A program made the position numbers and the translations under genes. From Aromatoleum evansii (GTDB lineage Bacteria; Pseudomonadota; Gammaproteobacteria; Burkholderiales; Rhodocyclaceae): DNA of 46,650 nt. Below, one piece after another: positions 31,386 through 41,174 of this stretch (position 1 is its first letter; the number at the start of each line of letters is the position of its first letter). Location of the stretch: positions 1 to 46,650 of the forward strand of contig NZ_WTVK01000044.1 of NCBI RefSeq assembly GCF_012910805.1, given 5' to 3'. A model generated the notes under the pieces. That model was not told the origin of the DNA. It searched no databases and was given only the letters and a program-made list of their open reading frames with translations.

Positions 31386-33581
31386 ATGGAAATCAAGGTC
31401 AATTTTCTCGACAAGCTTCGTCTTGAGGCCAAGTTCGATGACTTCACGGTAATCGCCGACCAGCCAATCCGCTACAAGGGCGATGGCTCTGCGCCGGGGC
31501 CGTTCGATTACTTTCTGGCTTCGTCGGCCTTGTGTGCGGCTTACTTCGTGAAGTTGTACTGCGACACCCGCAATATCCCGACCGATAACATCCGCCTGTC
31601 GCAGAACAATATTGTCGATCCGGAAAACCGCTACCAGCAGACGTTCAAGATTCAGGTCGAGTTGCCGCCGGATATCTCCGAGAAGGACCGCCAAGGCATC
31701 CTGCGCTCCATCGACCGTTGCACGGTGAAAAAGGTGGTGCAAACCGGGCCAGAATTCGTGATCGAGGAAGTGGAAAACCTAGATTCCGATGCCCAGGCCT
31801 TGCTGACACTGAATCGGGCTTCGGAAGCAAGCACCTATATCGCCGGCAAGGATCTGCCGCTGGAGCAGACCATCGCCAATATGTCCGGAGTGTTGGCCGG
31901 CCTGGGCATGAAGATCGAGATCGCTTCGTGGCGCAATCTGGTGCCCAACGTGTGGTCGCTGCATATCCGCGACGCGCACTCGCCGATGTGTTTCACCAAC
32001 GGCAAGGGCGCGACCAAGGAAAGCGCCTTGGCCTCGGCCCTGGGCGAATTCATCGAGCGGATGAATTGCAATCACTTCTACAACGACCAGTTCTGGGGCG
32101 AAGACATCGCCAACGCGCCCTTCGTGCATTACCCCGATGAGCGCTGGTTCAAGCCCGGCCGCAAGGATGCGCTGCCGCGTGAAATACTCGACGACTACTG
32201 CCTGCAGATCTACAACGCCGATGGCGAGCTGCGTGGCTCGCATCTCTACGACACCAACTCCGGCAATGTGGAGCGCGGCATCTGCACGCTGCCCTATGTA
32301 CGCCAGTCGGACGGCGCGGTGGTGTATTTCCCGACCAACCTGATCGACAACCTGTTCCTCAGCAACGGCATGAGTGCCGGCAACACACTGGCCGAGGCCC
32401 AGGTGCAATGCCTGTCGGAAATTTTCGAACGGGCGGTCAAACGCGAGATCCTGGAAGGCGAAATCGCCCTGCCCGATGTGCCGCACGAAGTGCTGGCGAA
32501 ATATCCCGGCATTCTGGCCGGCATCGAGGAGCTGGAAAAACAGGGCTTTCCGGTTTTGGTGAAGGATGCGTCGCTGGGCGGGGAGTTCCCGGTGATGTGC
32601 GTCACCCTGATGAACCCGCGTACGGGCGGTGTGTTTGCGTCATTCGGCGCGCACCCGAGCCTGGAGGTGGCGCTGGAACGCAGTCTCACGGAGTTGCTGC
32701 AGGGGCGCAGTTTTGAAGGCCTGAACGATCTGCCTCGGCCCACATTTGAAAGCAACGCCGTCACCGAGCCGAACAACTTCGTCGAGCATTTCATCGATTC
32801 CAGCGGCGTGGTGTCGTGGCGCTTTTTCAGCGCCAAAGCCGATTACGACTTTGTCGAGTGGGATTTCTCCGGTCACGGTGAAAACTCCAATTCCGACGAA
32901 GCCGCGGCCTTGTTCGGCATTCTCGAAGACATGGGCAAAGAAGTGTACATGGCGGTGTATGACCAACTCGGCGCCACGGCCTGCCGCATATTGGTGCCGG
33001 GTTATTCGGAAATCTACCCGGTCGAGGATCTGATCTGGGATAACACCAACAAAGCGCTCCAGTTCCGCGCCGATATCCTGAACCTGCATCGCCTGGACGA
33101 TGCCGGCCTGCAAGCACTGCTCGAACGTCTGGAAGACAGCCAGCTCGATGACTACACCGACATCATCACCTTGATCGGCATCGAGTTTGACGAGAATACC
33201 GAATGGGGTCAGCTGACGATTCTGGAGTTGAAGTTGCTGATTCAACTCGCCTTGCAGCAATTTGAAGCGGCGAAAGAACTGGTGGAAGCCTACCTGCAGT
33301 ACAACGAAAACACGGTCGAGCGCGGATTGTTCTATCAGGCCTTGAACGTGGTGCTGGAGGTACTGCTGGACGACGACCTGGAACTGGACGATTACGTGGT
33401 CAATTTCCGCCGGATGTTTGGCAACCCGCGAATGGACGCCGTGCTGGGGTCAGTGGACGGCAGCGTGCGCTTCTTCGGCTTGACGCCAACGAGCATGAAG
33501 CTGGAAGGACTCGACAGGCACCAGCGTCTGATCGACAGCTACAAGAAACTCCACACGGCGCGGGTCAAGGTGGCGGCTTGA
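31386..33581 (+). CDS. ycaO: OsmC domain/YcaO domain fusion protein
   Basis: A 731-residue protein. Residues 1-135 form an OsmC-like domain ([26 protein letters not shown] and the Cys in [12 protein letters not shown]). Residues about 170-570 form a YcaO domain ([53 protein letters not shown]). The C-terminal 150 residues are acidic and helical. E. coli YcaO lacks the OsmC part and assists RimO in methylthiolation of ribosomal protein S12; other YcaO proteins make azolines or thioamides. No RiPP precursor or radical-SAM gene is next to it, so the RimO-type role is more likely. Third codon positions are visibly less GC-rich than in the neighbours, a sign of transfer. AGGA lies 6 nt before the chosen ATG. 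Confidence 0.88.
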   Translation: MEIKVNFLDKLRLEAKFDDFTVIADQPIRYKGDGSAPGPFDYFLASSALCAAYFVKLYCDTRNIPTDNIRLSQNNIVDPENRYQQTFKIQVELPPDISEKDRQGILRSIDRCTVKKVVQTGPEFVIEEVENLDSDAQALLTLNRASEASTYIAGKDLPLEQTIANMSGVLAGLGMKIEIASWRNLVPNVWSLHIRDAHSPMCFTNGKGATKESALASALGEFIERMNCNHFYNDQFWGEDIANAPFVHYPDERWFKPGRKDALPREILDDYCLQIYNADGELRGSHLYDTNSGNVERGICTLPYVRQSDGAVVYFPTNLIDNLFLSNGMSAGNTLAEAQVQCLSEIFERAVKREILEGEIALPDVPHEVLAKYPGILAGIEELEKQGFPVLVKDASLGGEFPVMCVTLMNPRTGGVFASFGAHPSLEVALERSLTELLQGRSFEGLNDLPRPTFESNAVTEPNNFVEHFIDSSGVVSWRFFSAKADYDFVEWDFSGHGENSNSDEAAALFGILEDMGKEVYMAVYDQLGATACRILVPGYSEIYPVEDLIWDNTNKALQFRADILNLHRLDDAGLQALLERLEDSQLDDYTDIITLIGIEFDENTEWGQLTILELKLLIQLALQQFEAAKELVEAYLQYNENTVERGLFYQALNVVLEVLLDDDLELDDYVVNFRRMFGNPRMDAVLGSVDGSVRFFGLTPTSMKLEGLDRHQRLIDSYKKLHTARVKVAA

Positions 33582-33804
33582 TCCAGCGATGATCCGGCAT
33601 GGCCGATGGCACGCGTCGAACAAACCTGGACCGTAAGCGCTCGCCCCCCGGGTTGTCTTCGAAGACAATAGCGCCTTTGTCATCCACGCCGACTGGTTTG
33701 CGTTCCCGTCGCAACCGCTTGATCAGACAGAGATCGGACATGGATGAAGACAAATGACGGCAATTGCGCGCAAACGGCGACATCAAGAATTATCAAGGCA
33801 TTGA

Positions 33805-36408
33805 ATGAAAAGAATTTCCGCAGCTGAATCGGGGGGCGGACAGGTGACCGCAGAGCACACCCCGATGATGCAGCAGTACCTCGGAATCAAGCAGCAGCAC
33901 CCCGACACGCTGCTTTTCTACCGAATGGGCGACTTCTACGAGCTGTTCTTCGAGGACGCCGAGAAGGCCGCCCGACTGCTCGACATCACATTGACCACGC
34001 GCGGACAATCCGCGGGACAACCGATCAAGATGGCCGGGGTGCCCTTCCACGCGGTCGAGCAATACCTCGCGCGGCTGGTTAAACTCGGCGAATCGGTCGT
34101 GATCGCCGAACAGGTGGGCGAACCGGGAACGACCAAGGGGCCGATGGAACGCGCGGTCAGCCGCATCGTCACCCCCGGCACGCTCACCGACGCGGCCCTC
34201 CTCGACGACCGCTCCGATTCGCTCCTGCTCGCCGCCAACCTGCACCGCGGCGTGCTCGGCCTCGCGTGGCTGAACCTCGCCAACGGCGACCTGCGCGTGA
34301 TGGAATGCCCCGCCGAGCAGCTGCAGGCCCAGTTCCAGCGCCTGCGCCCCGCCGAGGTGCTGGTGCCCGACGGCCTCGCCCTGCCGCTGGTCGAGGCGCT
34401 CTCGCCGGTGCTGCGCCGCCTGGCCGACTGGCAGTTCGAAGGCGACACCGGCGAACGACTGCTCACGGCCCACTTCGGCACGCGCGACCTCACGGGCTTC
34501 GGCGTCGAAGACATGCCGGTCGCGCTGGGGGCCGCCGCAGCCCTTTTCGACTACGCACGCAGCACCCAGCGCCAGAGCCTCGAGCACGTCACCGGCCTCA
34601 AGGTCGAACGCGAATCCGAATACCTGCGCCTGGATGCGGCGACGCGGCGCAACCTCGAGCTCACCGAGACGCTACGCGGCGAACCCGCGCCCACCCTGCT
34701 GTCGCTGCTCGACTCCTGCATCACCAGCATGGGCTCGCGCTGGTTGCGCCACGCCCTGCACCACCCGCTGCGTGACCGTCACCACGCCGCCGCGCGCCAA
34801 GGCGCCGTCGCCGAGCTGATCGGCAACGACACCGGCGACGCACGCATGCTCGCGAACGCCCGCCAGGCCCTGCGCGGCGTCGCGGACGTCGACCGCATCA
34901 CCGCGCGCATCGCGCTGCGCAGTGCCCGCCCGCGCGATCTCGCCGCGCTGCGCGACAGCCTCGCGCGCCTGCCCGAACTGCACGATGCGCTCGGCCGTCC
35001 GCAGTCCGCGCTCCTCGCCCAGCTCGCAAGCGGGCTCGGCGTGCCGGAAGCGGCCCTCGACCTGCTCGTGCGCGCGGTCGCCCCCGAACCGGCCGCCGCG
35101 GTGCGCGACGGCGGCGTGATCGCCACCGGCTACGACGCCGAACTCGACGAGCTGCGCGGCATCCAGACCAACTGCGGCGAATTCCTGCTGGCGCTGGAGG
35201 CGCGCGAGCGCGAACGCAGCGGCATCGCCAACCTCAAGGTCGAGTTCAACAAGGTGCATGGCTTCTACATCGAAGTCAGCCACGCAAATGCCGCCAAGGT
35301 GCCCGACGACTACCGCCGCCGCCAAACGCTGAAGAACGCCGAACGCTACATCACCCCCGAATTGAAGGCCTTCGAGGACAAGGCGCTGTCCGCGCAGGAG
35401 CGCGCGCTGGCGCGCGAGAAGATGCTCTACGAGGCCCTGCTCGAAGAGCTCGCCGCCCACATCCCGAAACTGCAGCACATCGCCCGCTCGCTCGCCTGCC
35501 TCGACGGCCTCGGCGCCTTCGGCGAGGCGGCCGTGCGCTACGGCTACGTCTGCCCGCAGTTCTCGGACCAGCCCGGCATGGACATCGTCGGCGGCCGCCA
35601 TCCGGTGGTCGAGCGCCAGGTCGAGAACTTCATCGGCAACGACTGCAGCCTCGCCCCGACGCGCCGCATGCTGATGATCACCGGCCCGAACATGGGCGGT
35701 AAATCGACCTTCATGCGCCAGGTCGCGCTGATCGCGCTGCTCGCCCACGTCGGCGCCTTCGTGCCCGCGCAGGCCGCGCGCATCGGCCCGCTCGACGCCA
35801 TCTTCACCCGCATCGGCGCCTCCGACGACCTCGCCTCGGGACGTTCGACCTTCATGGTCGAAATGACCGAGGCGTCCGCGATCCTGCACGGCGCCACCGA
35901 CCAGAGCCTGGTGCTGATGGACGAGATCGGCCGCGGCACCTCGACCTTCGACGGCCTCGCGCTGGCGTTCGCGATCGCTCGCCATCTGCTCGAAAAGAAC
36001 CGCTGCCTGACGCTCTTCTCGACCCACTACTTCGAGCTCACGCGCCTCAACGCCGACTACCCCGAGTGCGCGAACGTCCATCTCGACGCGGTCGAGCACG
36101 CGCACCGCATCGTCTTCCTGCACGCCGTCGAGGAAGGCCCCGCGAGCCAGAGCTATGGGATCGAGGTCGCGGCGCTGGCCGGCATTCCCGGCTCGGTGAT
36201 CCGCGACGCCAAGCGCCGCCTGCGCGCACTGGAAAACCGCGAAGTCGGCGCCGGCCCGCAGCCGGACCTCTTCGCCATGCTGCCGGAGCCGGACAACGAG
36301 CCGCTGTCGCACCCGGCGCTCACCGCACTGTCGGAGATCGACCCCGACAGCCTCACCCCGCGCGAAGCGCTGGAACAGCTGTACGCGCTGAAGAAGCTGG
36401 CGGCATGA
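33805..36408 (+). CDS. mutS: DNA mismatch repair protein MutS
   Basis: An 867-residue mismatch sensor ATPase. It has the mismatch-wedge motif [23 protein letters not shown] (Phe44, Glu46), the connector and clamp domains, Walker [14 protein letters not shown] (about residues 627-639), [24 protein letters not shown] and the signature FSTHYFELT. The length is normal. The ATG at 33805 has only a weak AAGG; a GTG at 33844 with a G-rich leader is an alternative start that keeps all conserved residues. The next gene overlaps by 4 nt. Confidence 0.97.
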   Translation: MKRISAAESGGGQVTAEHTPMMQQYLGIKQQHPDTLLFYRMGDFYELFFEDAEKAARLLDITLTTRGQSAGQPIKMAGVPFHAVEQYLARLVKLGESVVIAEQVGEPGTTKGPMERAVSRIVTPGTLTDAALLDDRSDSLLLAANLHRGVLGLAWLNLANGDLRVMECPAEQLQAQFQRLRPAEVLVPDGLALPLVEALSPVLRRLADWQFEGDTGERLLTAHFGTRDLTGFGVEDMPVALGAAAALFDYARSTQRQSLEHVTGLKVERESEYLRLDAATRRNLELTETLRGEPAPTLLSLLDSCITSMGSRWLRHALHHPLRDRHHAAARQGAVAELIGNDTGDARMLANARQALRGVADVDRITARIALRSARPRDLAALRDSLARLPELHDALGRPQSALLAQLASGLGVPEAALDLLVRAVAPEPAAAVRDGGVIATGYDAELDELRGIQTNCGEFLLALEARERERSGIANLKVEFNKVHGFYIEVSHANAAKVPDDYRRRQTLKNAERYITPELKAFEDKALSAQERALAREKMLYEALLEELAAHIPKLQHIARSLACLDGLGAFGEAAVRYGYVCPQFSDQPGMDIVGGRHPVVERQVENFIGNDCSLAPTRRMLMITGPNMGGKSTFMRQVALIALLAHVGAFVPAQAARIGPLDAIFTRIGASDDLASGRSTFMVEMTEASAILHGATDQSLVLMDEIGRGTSTFDGLALAFAIARHLLEKNRCLTLFSTHYFELTRLNADYPECANVHLDAVEHAHRIVFLHAVEEGPASQSYGIEVAALAGIPGSVIRDAKRRLRALENREVGAGPQPDLFAMLPEPDNEPLSHPALTALSEIDPDSLTPREALEQLYALKKLAA

Positions 36409-37160
36409 GCACGCCCATCGACATCAGCGAGGACGGCGGCGTCCGCTACCTGCATTTCGGCTCGGAGTGGGTGCAGGGCGCGATGCGCATCCGCCGCCCC
36501 AACGCGCTCGAACTCGCCTACACGCGCGAGATGATGGCGGGGCTGTTGCTGCGCGACGCCGACGAATGGCCGCGCACGGCACTCGTGATCGGACTCGGTG
36601 CGGCATCCCTCACCCGATTCCTGCATCACCATTGCCCGCAAACCCGCATCCAGGTCATCGAAATCGAACCCCGCGTCGTCGCCGCAGCACGCCAGTTCTT
36701 CAAGCTGCCGGAAGAAGACGAGCGGCTCGCGATCCACGTCGGCGACGGCGTGCGCTACGTGATGGAGACGGAGCGGAAATTCGATCTGATCCTCGTCGAC
36801 GGCTTCGATCGCAATGCCCGCGCCGGCGCGCTGGACACCGCCCCGTTCTATGCGGCGGCCCGGGCACGGCTGTCGGAACAGGGACTGATGTCCGTGAACC
36901 TCTTCGGACGCTCGCGCGGCTTCCGCGCCAGCGTCGAGCGCATCATCACCGCCTTCGACGACCGCGCGATCGCCTTTCCGTCCTGCGACAGCGGCAACGT
37001 CGTCGCCTTCGGCGCGGAAGGCGAACGCATCGACATTACCGTGACCGAGCTGCGCGAACGCGCCCGTGTGTTGAAGGAGAAGACCGGCCTCGACCTCGGC
37101 CCCACCGTCACCCGACTGGAGCAGGCCGGAAGCCTGCCGGGCGGGCGCTTGATTCTTTAA
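36405..37160 (+). CDS. Spermidine synthase-like methyltransferase-fold protein
   Basis: A 251-residue protein of the polyamine aminopropyltransferase superfamily. It has the nucleotide-binding [38 protein letters not shown] and the acidic loop [22 protein letters not shown]. The true spermidine synthase proton acceptor region (GGGDG and DSSDP) is modified to GLGAAS and DGFDRN, so it may act on another substrate. It starts on the mutS stop codon (ATGA), which implies coupled translation. Such genes next to housekeeping loci are common in betaproteobacteria and remain uncharacterised. Confidence 0.8.
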   Translation: MSTPIDISEDGGVRYLHFGSEWVQGAMRIRRPNALELAYTREMMAGLLLRDADEWPRTALVIGLGAASLTRFLHHHCPQTRIQVIEIEPRVVAAARQFFKLPEEDERLAIHVGDGVRYVMETERKFDLILVDGFDRNARAGALDTAPFYAAARARLSEQGLMSVNLFGRSRGFRASVERIITAFDDRAIAFPSCDSGNVVAFGAEGERIDITVTELRERARVLKEKTGLDLGPTVTRLEQAGSLPGGRLIL

Positions 37161-37172
37161 GGCCCTTCGCAG

Positions 37173-37260
37173 GGCGGATGAGCCGCAAGCGTTATCCGCC
37201 GCATGATCGGCCGCTCCGACTCAAGCGCTGTCCGGCGGGATGCGCTGCGCTCCTCCCGCC
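37173..37260. repeat. REP-like palindromic intergenic element
   Basis: Two hairpins lie in tandem between convergent genes: GGCGGAT/ATCCGCC (37173-37200) around AGCCGCAAGCGTT, and GGCGGGA/TCCCGCC (37234-37260). This style of GC-rich tandem palindrome is typical of dispersed REP-like repeats, and it may also stop transcription from both sides. Confidence 0.5.
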
Positions 37261-37290
37261 CTACGGGTCCTGCGAATTCCCCGCCACCAT

Positions 37291-38019
37291 TCAGGCCGCG
37301 GGCACTTCCTCGGCCGGCGCCGGTGGAATCCACATGCAGGCGCCCTTGTTGGCCTTGCTGATGTCCTGCAACACCTTGTCGTGCTCGGCGAGTTCGTCGG
37401 CCGTGGGACGCAGCACGCGCAGCGGCGGCCGCTCGATCGGGCTGCCGCTCGCGTCGAGGCCGCCCATCGCCGGCTCGTCGTCGAGCAGCATCATCAGGCT
37501 TTCCTGCCCGCGGGTCATCGCCAGGTAAACCTCGGCCAGCAATTCCGCATCGAGCAGCGCGCCGTGCAGGGTACGCGCGGCGTTGTCGATCTCGAAGCGG
37601 TCGCACAGCGCGTCGAGCGAAGCCTTCTTGCCCGGGTTCTGCTCCTTGGCCATCTTGAGGGTGTCGATCACGCCCGCGCACAGCGCGCCCAGCTTCGGAT
37701 GCCCCAGCAGCGACAGTTCGTGGTCGAGAAAGCCGACGTCGAAGCTCGCGTTGTGGATCACGAGTTCCGAATCGCGCACGAAATCCATGAAGTCGGCCAC
37801 GATGTCGCGGAACTTCGGCTTGTCAGCGAGGAATTCCTCGGTGATGCCATGAACTGCGATCGCTTCCGCGTCGATCCCCCGTTCCGGGTTGATATAGACG
37901 TGATAGTGCCGCCCCGTCAGGTTGCGGTTGAGCAGCTCCACGCAGCCGATCTCGATCACGCGGTCGCCATTGCGCCAGTCGAGTCCGGTGGTTTCCGTAT
38001 CCAGGACAATCTGTCTCAA
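37291..38019 (-). CDS. dnaQ: DNA polymerase III epsilon subunit (3'-5' proofreading exonuclease)
   Basis: A 242-residue DEDDh exonuclease. Exo I DTETTGLDWRNGDRVIEIG, Exo II HNASFDVGFLDHEL and Exo III HGALLDAELLAEVYL (catalytic His and Asp) are present, and the C-terminal tail for binding the alpha subunit follows. No ATG or GTG fits the family N-terminus; the start is TTG (38017-38019) with GGGG about 8 nt upstream, and an in-frame stop lies 51 nt upstream. It follows rnhA by 45 nt in the same direction, unlike the divergent arrangement in E. coli. Confidence 0.95.
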   Translation of the reverse strand: MRQIVLDTETTGLDWRNGDRVIEIGCVELLNRNLTGRHYHVYINPERGIDAEAIAVHGITEEFLADKPKFRDIVADFMDFVRDSELVIHNASFDVGFLDHELSLLGHPKLGALCAGVIDTLKMAKEQNPGKKASLDALCDRFEIDNAARTLHGALLDAELLAEVYLAMTRGQESLMMLLDDEPAMGGLDASGSPIERPPLRVLRPTADELAEHDKVLQDISKANKGACMWIPPAPAEEVPAA

Positions 38020-38064
38020 GGGTTCATCCCCGGTAGTTCGTTCGCGCCCTTGCGGGTCGGTTGA

Positions 38065-38526
38065 TCAGATTTCCGCGACAGCCTTGCCGCGCGTGCGCAC
38101 CGCCTCGACGCCGCGCCGGGCGAGCTCGTCCGCGCGCTCGTTCTCCGCGTGCCCCGCGTGGCCGCGCACCCAGATCCACGCCACCTTGTGCCGGCTCGCC
38201 GCTTCGTCGAGCGCGCGCCACAGATCCTCGTTCTTCACCGGCTCGCGCGAGGCGGTCTTCCAACCGCGCTTCTTCCAGCCGTGGATCCACTCCGAAATGC
38301 CTTTCTGCACGTACTGGCTATCCGTATGCACGCGCGCCGCGACGGGACGCTTGAGCGTCTCCAGCGCACGGATCACGGCGAGCAGTTCCATGCGGTTGTT
38401 GGTGGTCTGCGGCTCGCCGCCCCAGATTTCCTTCTCGTGCGGGCCGCTGCGCAGGATCGCGCCCCAGCCGCCGGGGCCCGGATTGCCGCTGCACGCCCCG
38501 TCGGTAAATATCTCGACTTCTTCCAT
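38065..38526 (-). CDS. rnhA: Ribonuclease HI
   Basis: A 153-residue enzyme that cuts RNA in RNA-DNA hybrids. Catalytic residues are visible: Asp9 ([18 protein letters not shown]), Glu47 ([10 protein letters not shown]), Asp69 (HTDSQYV) and the final Asp in NERADELAR. The length is normal. It directly abuts the methyltransferase gene (stop at 38527, start at 38526), so the genes methyltransferase, rnhA and dnaQ form one unit. Confidence 0.97.
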   Translation of the reverse strand: MEEVEIFTDGACSGNPGPGGWGAILRSGPHEKEIWGGEPQTTNNRMELLAVIRALETLKRPVAARVHTDSQYVQKGISEWIHGWKKRGWKTASREPVKNEDLWRALDEAASRHKVAWIWVRGHAGHAENERADELARRGVEAVRTRGKAVAEI

Positions 38527-39267
38527 TCATTCCACTTTCTGTACGCCGCCCGTCACCTGCCGCCCGCGATGGGTCACCGGTGAAAGGCGCTTTGCCGCGG
38601 CGCGCGCATCGCGCCAGTTCGGCGTTATCAGGCGCATTCCCTGCACCCGCTTGATGCCCTGGATGATGTAGGCGCCGCCGCAGATCGGCCACCAGCGATC
38701 GCCCGCCTTGTCCATGAAGCCCCAACGTTCCAGCCACTTCGTGCTCGCGAACGCCGGCGCGTAGCAGCCGAAGCTGCCCGCCTGGGTCTCGAAACCGAGC
38801 AGCGCCAGCCAGTCCTTCGTGCGCCGCACCGACAGGTACTGCCCCCGCCACGGATAGCTCCCCGAGCGCCGCGCCACCAGACGCCGCAATCCCCACAGGC
38901 TCAGGGGATTGAATCCCGCGATGATCACGCTACCCTCGGGCACCAGCACCCGCTCCACCTCGCGCAGCACCTGGTGCGGATTGCGCGAGAACTCCAGCAC
39001 GTGCGGCAGCAGCACCAGATCGATGCTCGCCGACGCGAACGGCAAGGCCGCACCTTCGGCGACGACAGCGATATCGCCCGAGCGCGCGCAATGGAAGCGG
39101 AACGGAATACGGTTGCCACGCAGGAAATCATATTCCGGCAATCCGATCTGCACCGCGTTGTAGCCGAAAATGTCGGCTACCATGAGATCGAACTTGGCCT
39201 GTTCCCACCGCAGCAGATAACTTCCCTGCGGGGTTTCAAGCCAGTCCGACAGACTGAGGATGGACAT
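38527..39267 (-). CDS. Class I SAM-dependent methyltransferase
   Basis: A 246-residue protein of the UbiE/COQ5-like Methyltransf_11 group. Recognisable parts are AEGAALPFASASIDLVLLPHVLEFSRNPHQVLREVERVLVPEGSVIIAGFNPLSLWGLRRL. The usual glycine-rich motif I (GxGxG) near the start is not evident. Homologues commonly sit between gloB and rnhA in beta- and gammaproteobacteria; their substrate is unknown. Its start codon overlaps that of gloB on the other strand. Confidence 0.85.
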   Translation of the reverse strand: MSILSLSDWLETPQGSYLLRWEQAKFDLMVADIFGYNAVQIGLPEYDFLRGNRIPFRFHCARSGDIAVVAEGAALPFASASIDLVLLPHVLEFSRNPHQVLREVERVLVPEGSVIIAGFNPLSLWGLRRLVARRSGSYPWRGQYLSVRRTKDWLALLGFETQAGSFGCYAPAFASTKWLERWGFMDKAGDRWWPICGGAYIIQGIKRVQGMRLITPNWRDARAAAKRLSPVTHRGRQVTGGVQKVE

Positions 39268-40057
39268 GGACGATCAGCACTCAAAAATCCGCAGCGCCGA
39301 CATTATCCCTCTTCCGGCCTTCCGCGATAACTATATCTGGTTGCTTCGCCACGGCCCCTGCGCCGCCGTCGTGGACCCCGGCGACGCCGCCGTCGTCGAG
39401 GCGGCCCTGCAGGCGCACGGCCTGCGGCTCGTCGCGATCCTGCTCACCCATCACCACGACGACCACATCGGTGGCGTGGCCGAACTCGCTGCGCGCCACC
39501 ACCCCGTGGTGTTCGGTCCCGCCGGCGAGAACATCCCCGGACTCACGCGCCGTGTCGGCGAAGGCGACGAGGTCGCCCTCAATGCGCTGGAGCAGCGCTT
39601 CACCGTGCTGGCGATCCCCGGCCATACCACGACTCACATCGCCTACCACGCGCCCGGAATCCTGTTCGCAGGCGACACCCTGTTCAGCGCCGGCTGCGGC
39701 CGCCTCTTCGGCGGCACGGCAGCGCAGCTCCACGCCTCGCTGCAGCGCCTGGCGCAGCTACCGGGCGACACTGCGGTCTATGCCGCCCATGAATACACGC
39801 TGGCCAACCTCGCCTTCGCGCGGACAGCCGAACCGTCGAACCCCGCGCGCGATGCATGGCTCGTCGAATGCGAAGCCCTGCGCGCCGCAGGCCGACCGAC
39901 GCTGCCCACCAGCATCGCGCGCGAATGCGGCATCAATCCCTTCCTGCGCACCGATTCGCCCGGCGTGATCGACACGGTCACGGCACACAGCGGGCAGCGC
40001 CCGGCCAATTCCGCCGAGTGCTTCGCCGCCCTGCGCCGCTGGAAGGACGTGTTCTGA
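39266..40057 (+). CDS. gloB: Hydroxyacylglutathione hydrolase (glyoxalase II)
   Basis: A 263-residue metallo-beta-lactamase-fold enzyme that frees glutathione and D-lactate from S-lactoylglutathione. The THHHDDHIGG motif (about 61-70), GHTTTHIAYH, GDTLFSAGCGRLFGGT and AHEYTLANLAFA provide the metal ligands. Two ATG codons, 39260 and 39266, are possible; GAGG at 39256-39259 is too close to the first and well placed for the second, which is chosen. Formaldehyde or methylglyoxal stress from sarcosine use is not needed to explain it; it is a housekeeping gene. Confidence 0.95.
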   Translation: MDDQHSKIRSADIIPLPAFRDNYIWLLRHGPCAAVVDPGDAAVVEAALQAHGLRLVAILLTHHHDDHIGGVAELAARHHPVVFGPAGENIPGLTRRVGEGDEVALNALEQRFTVLAIPGHTTTHIAYHAPGILFAGDTLFSAGCGRLFGGTAAQLHASLQRLAQLPGDTAVYAAHEYTLANLAFARTAEPSNPARDAWLVECEALRAAGRPTLPTSIARECGINPFLRTDSPGVIDTVTAHSGQRPANSAECFAALRRWKDVF

Positions 40058-40063
40058 ACGCCC

Positions 40064-41032
40064 CTATTGCACCACGGAGAGCGCCGTCGTCGCGGCAAGG
40101 TGCCAACGGTTGCGGCCATCGCGCTTGGCACGGTACAGCGCCTCGTCGGCGCGCGCGACCAGCGTGGCAAAGCCGCCGTCGTCGCTGCGCTCGGGCCGCG
40201 TCACAGCGATGCCTATGCTCACCGTGACGACGCGCGCCGCCGTCGAGTGCCGGTGCGTGATCGCCAGCGCCTCGACCGCCCTGCGCATCGACTCGGCGAC
40301 GATCGCGGCGCCCTGTGCATCGGTGTCGGGCAGCACGACGGCGAACTCCTCGCCGCCATAGCGCGCCACCAGGTCGACCGGCCGTCGGGTGTTGCCCGCG
40401 AGCGCGCGTGCAACCGCCTTCAGGCACTCGTCGCCGACCTGATGGCCGTAAGCGTCGTTGAACTGCTTGAAGCAGTCGACATCGACCACCATCAGCGCGA
40501 TCGACGCGCCGCTGCGTGCGCCGCGCCGCCATTCGCGCGACAGCGTAGCGTCGAAGGTGCGGCGGTTGGCGATCCCCGTCAGCCCGTCGAAGGCCGACAG
40601 GCGCGTCAGCTCCCGATTCGCCTCGTCGAGCTTGCGCGTGAGCGCCACGAGCGAGGCACGCATGTGGGCGATGCGCTGCATGGCCCGCACCTTGGCCTTG
40701 AGCACCGCCTCGGAAACCGGCTTGACGAGATAATCGTCGCCGCCCACGGCGATGCCGCGTTCGATGTCCTCGTCGCGCGTCCGCGCCGAGAGGAAGATGA
40801 TCGGCGTCCATTCGCCGTCGGACTCGAGCTGCCGTATCCGCCGCGCGACCTCGAAGCCATCCATTCCGGGCATCACGACATCGAGCATGATGAGATCCGG
40901 GCGTGACTGCCGGAAGGCCTCGATGCCCCCCTCACCGTCGCGCCGGTGCACGGTTTCCAGCCCCATTCCGCCGAGCATCCGGCAGATCAGGGCAGCACTC
41001 GTCACGGTGTCTTCTATTACGAGGACCTTCAT
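40064..41032 (-). CDS. Response regulator with GGDEF diguanylate cyclase domain
   Basis: A 322-residue protein. The receiver (about 1-120) has Asp in MLDVVMPGMDG and Lys in DDYLVKP. A short coiled coil leads to a GGDEF domain (about 150-310) with an active GGEEF signature (RYGGEEFAVVLP), SIGIAVTRP and FDGLTGIANRR. It should make cyclic di-GMP when phosphorylated. No kinase is adjacent. It is convergent with gloB and faces mltD. Confidence 0.92.
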   Translation of the reverse strand: MKVLVIEDTVTSAALICRMLGGMGLETVHRRDGEGGIEAFRQSRPDLIMLDVVMPGMDGFEVARRIRQLESDGEWTPIIFLSARTRDEDIERGIAVGGDDYLVKPVSEAVLKAKVRAMQRIAHMRASLVALTRKLDEANRELTRLSAFDGLTGIANRRTFDATLSREWRRGARSGASIALMVVDVDCFKQFNDAYGHQVGDECLKAVARALAGNTRRPVDLVARYGGEEFAVVLPDTDAQGAAIVAESMRRAVEALAITHRHSTAARVVTVSIGIAVTRPERSDDGGFATLVARADEALYRAKRDGRNRWHLAATTALSVVQ

Positions 41033-41174
41033 CCCGGTCGATATTCCATCGCAACCATAAAGCCTTGTTATCGTATCAACTATATTCCGATATGTCGCCA
41101 GCGATTTCCGGTTTGACGCACTTTCTCCCCTGCCCTAGAGTCCACCCTCTTTTGTCGAACGAGGCGCCGGATTC

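Noticed and set aside
34672-36312. Long minus-strand frame inside mutS
   Set aside because: Antisense shadow of mutS with biased composition and no family features.
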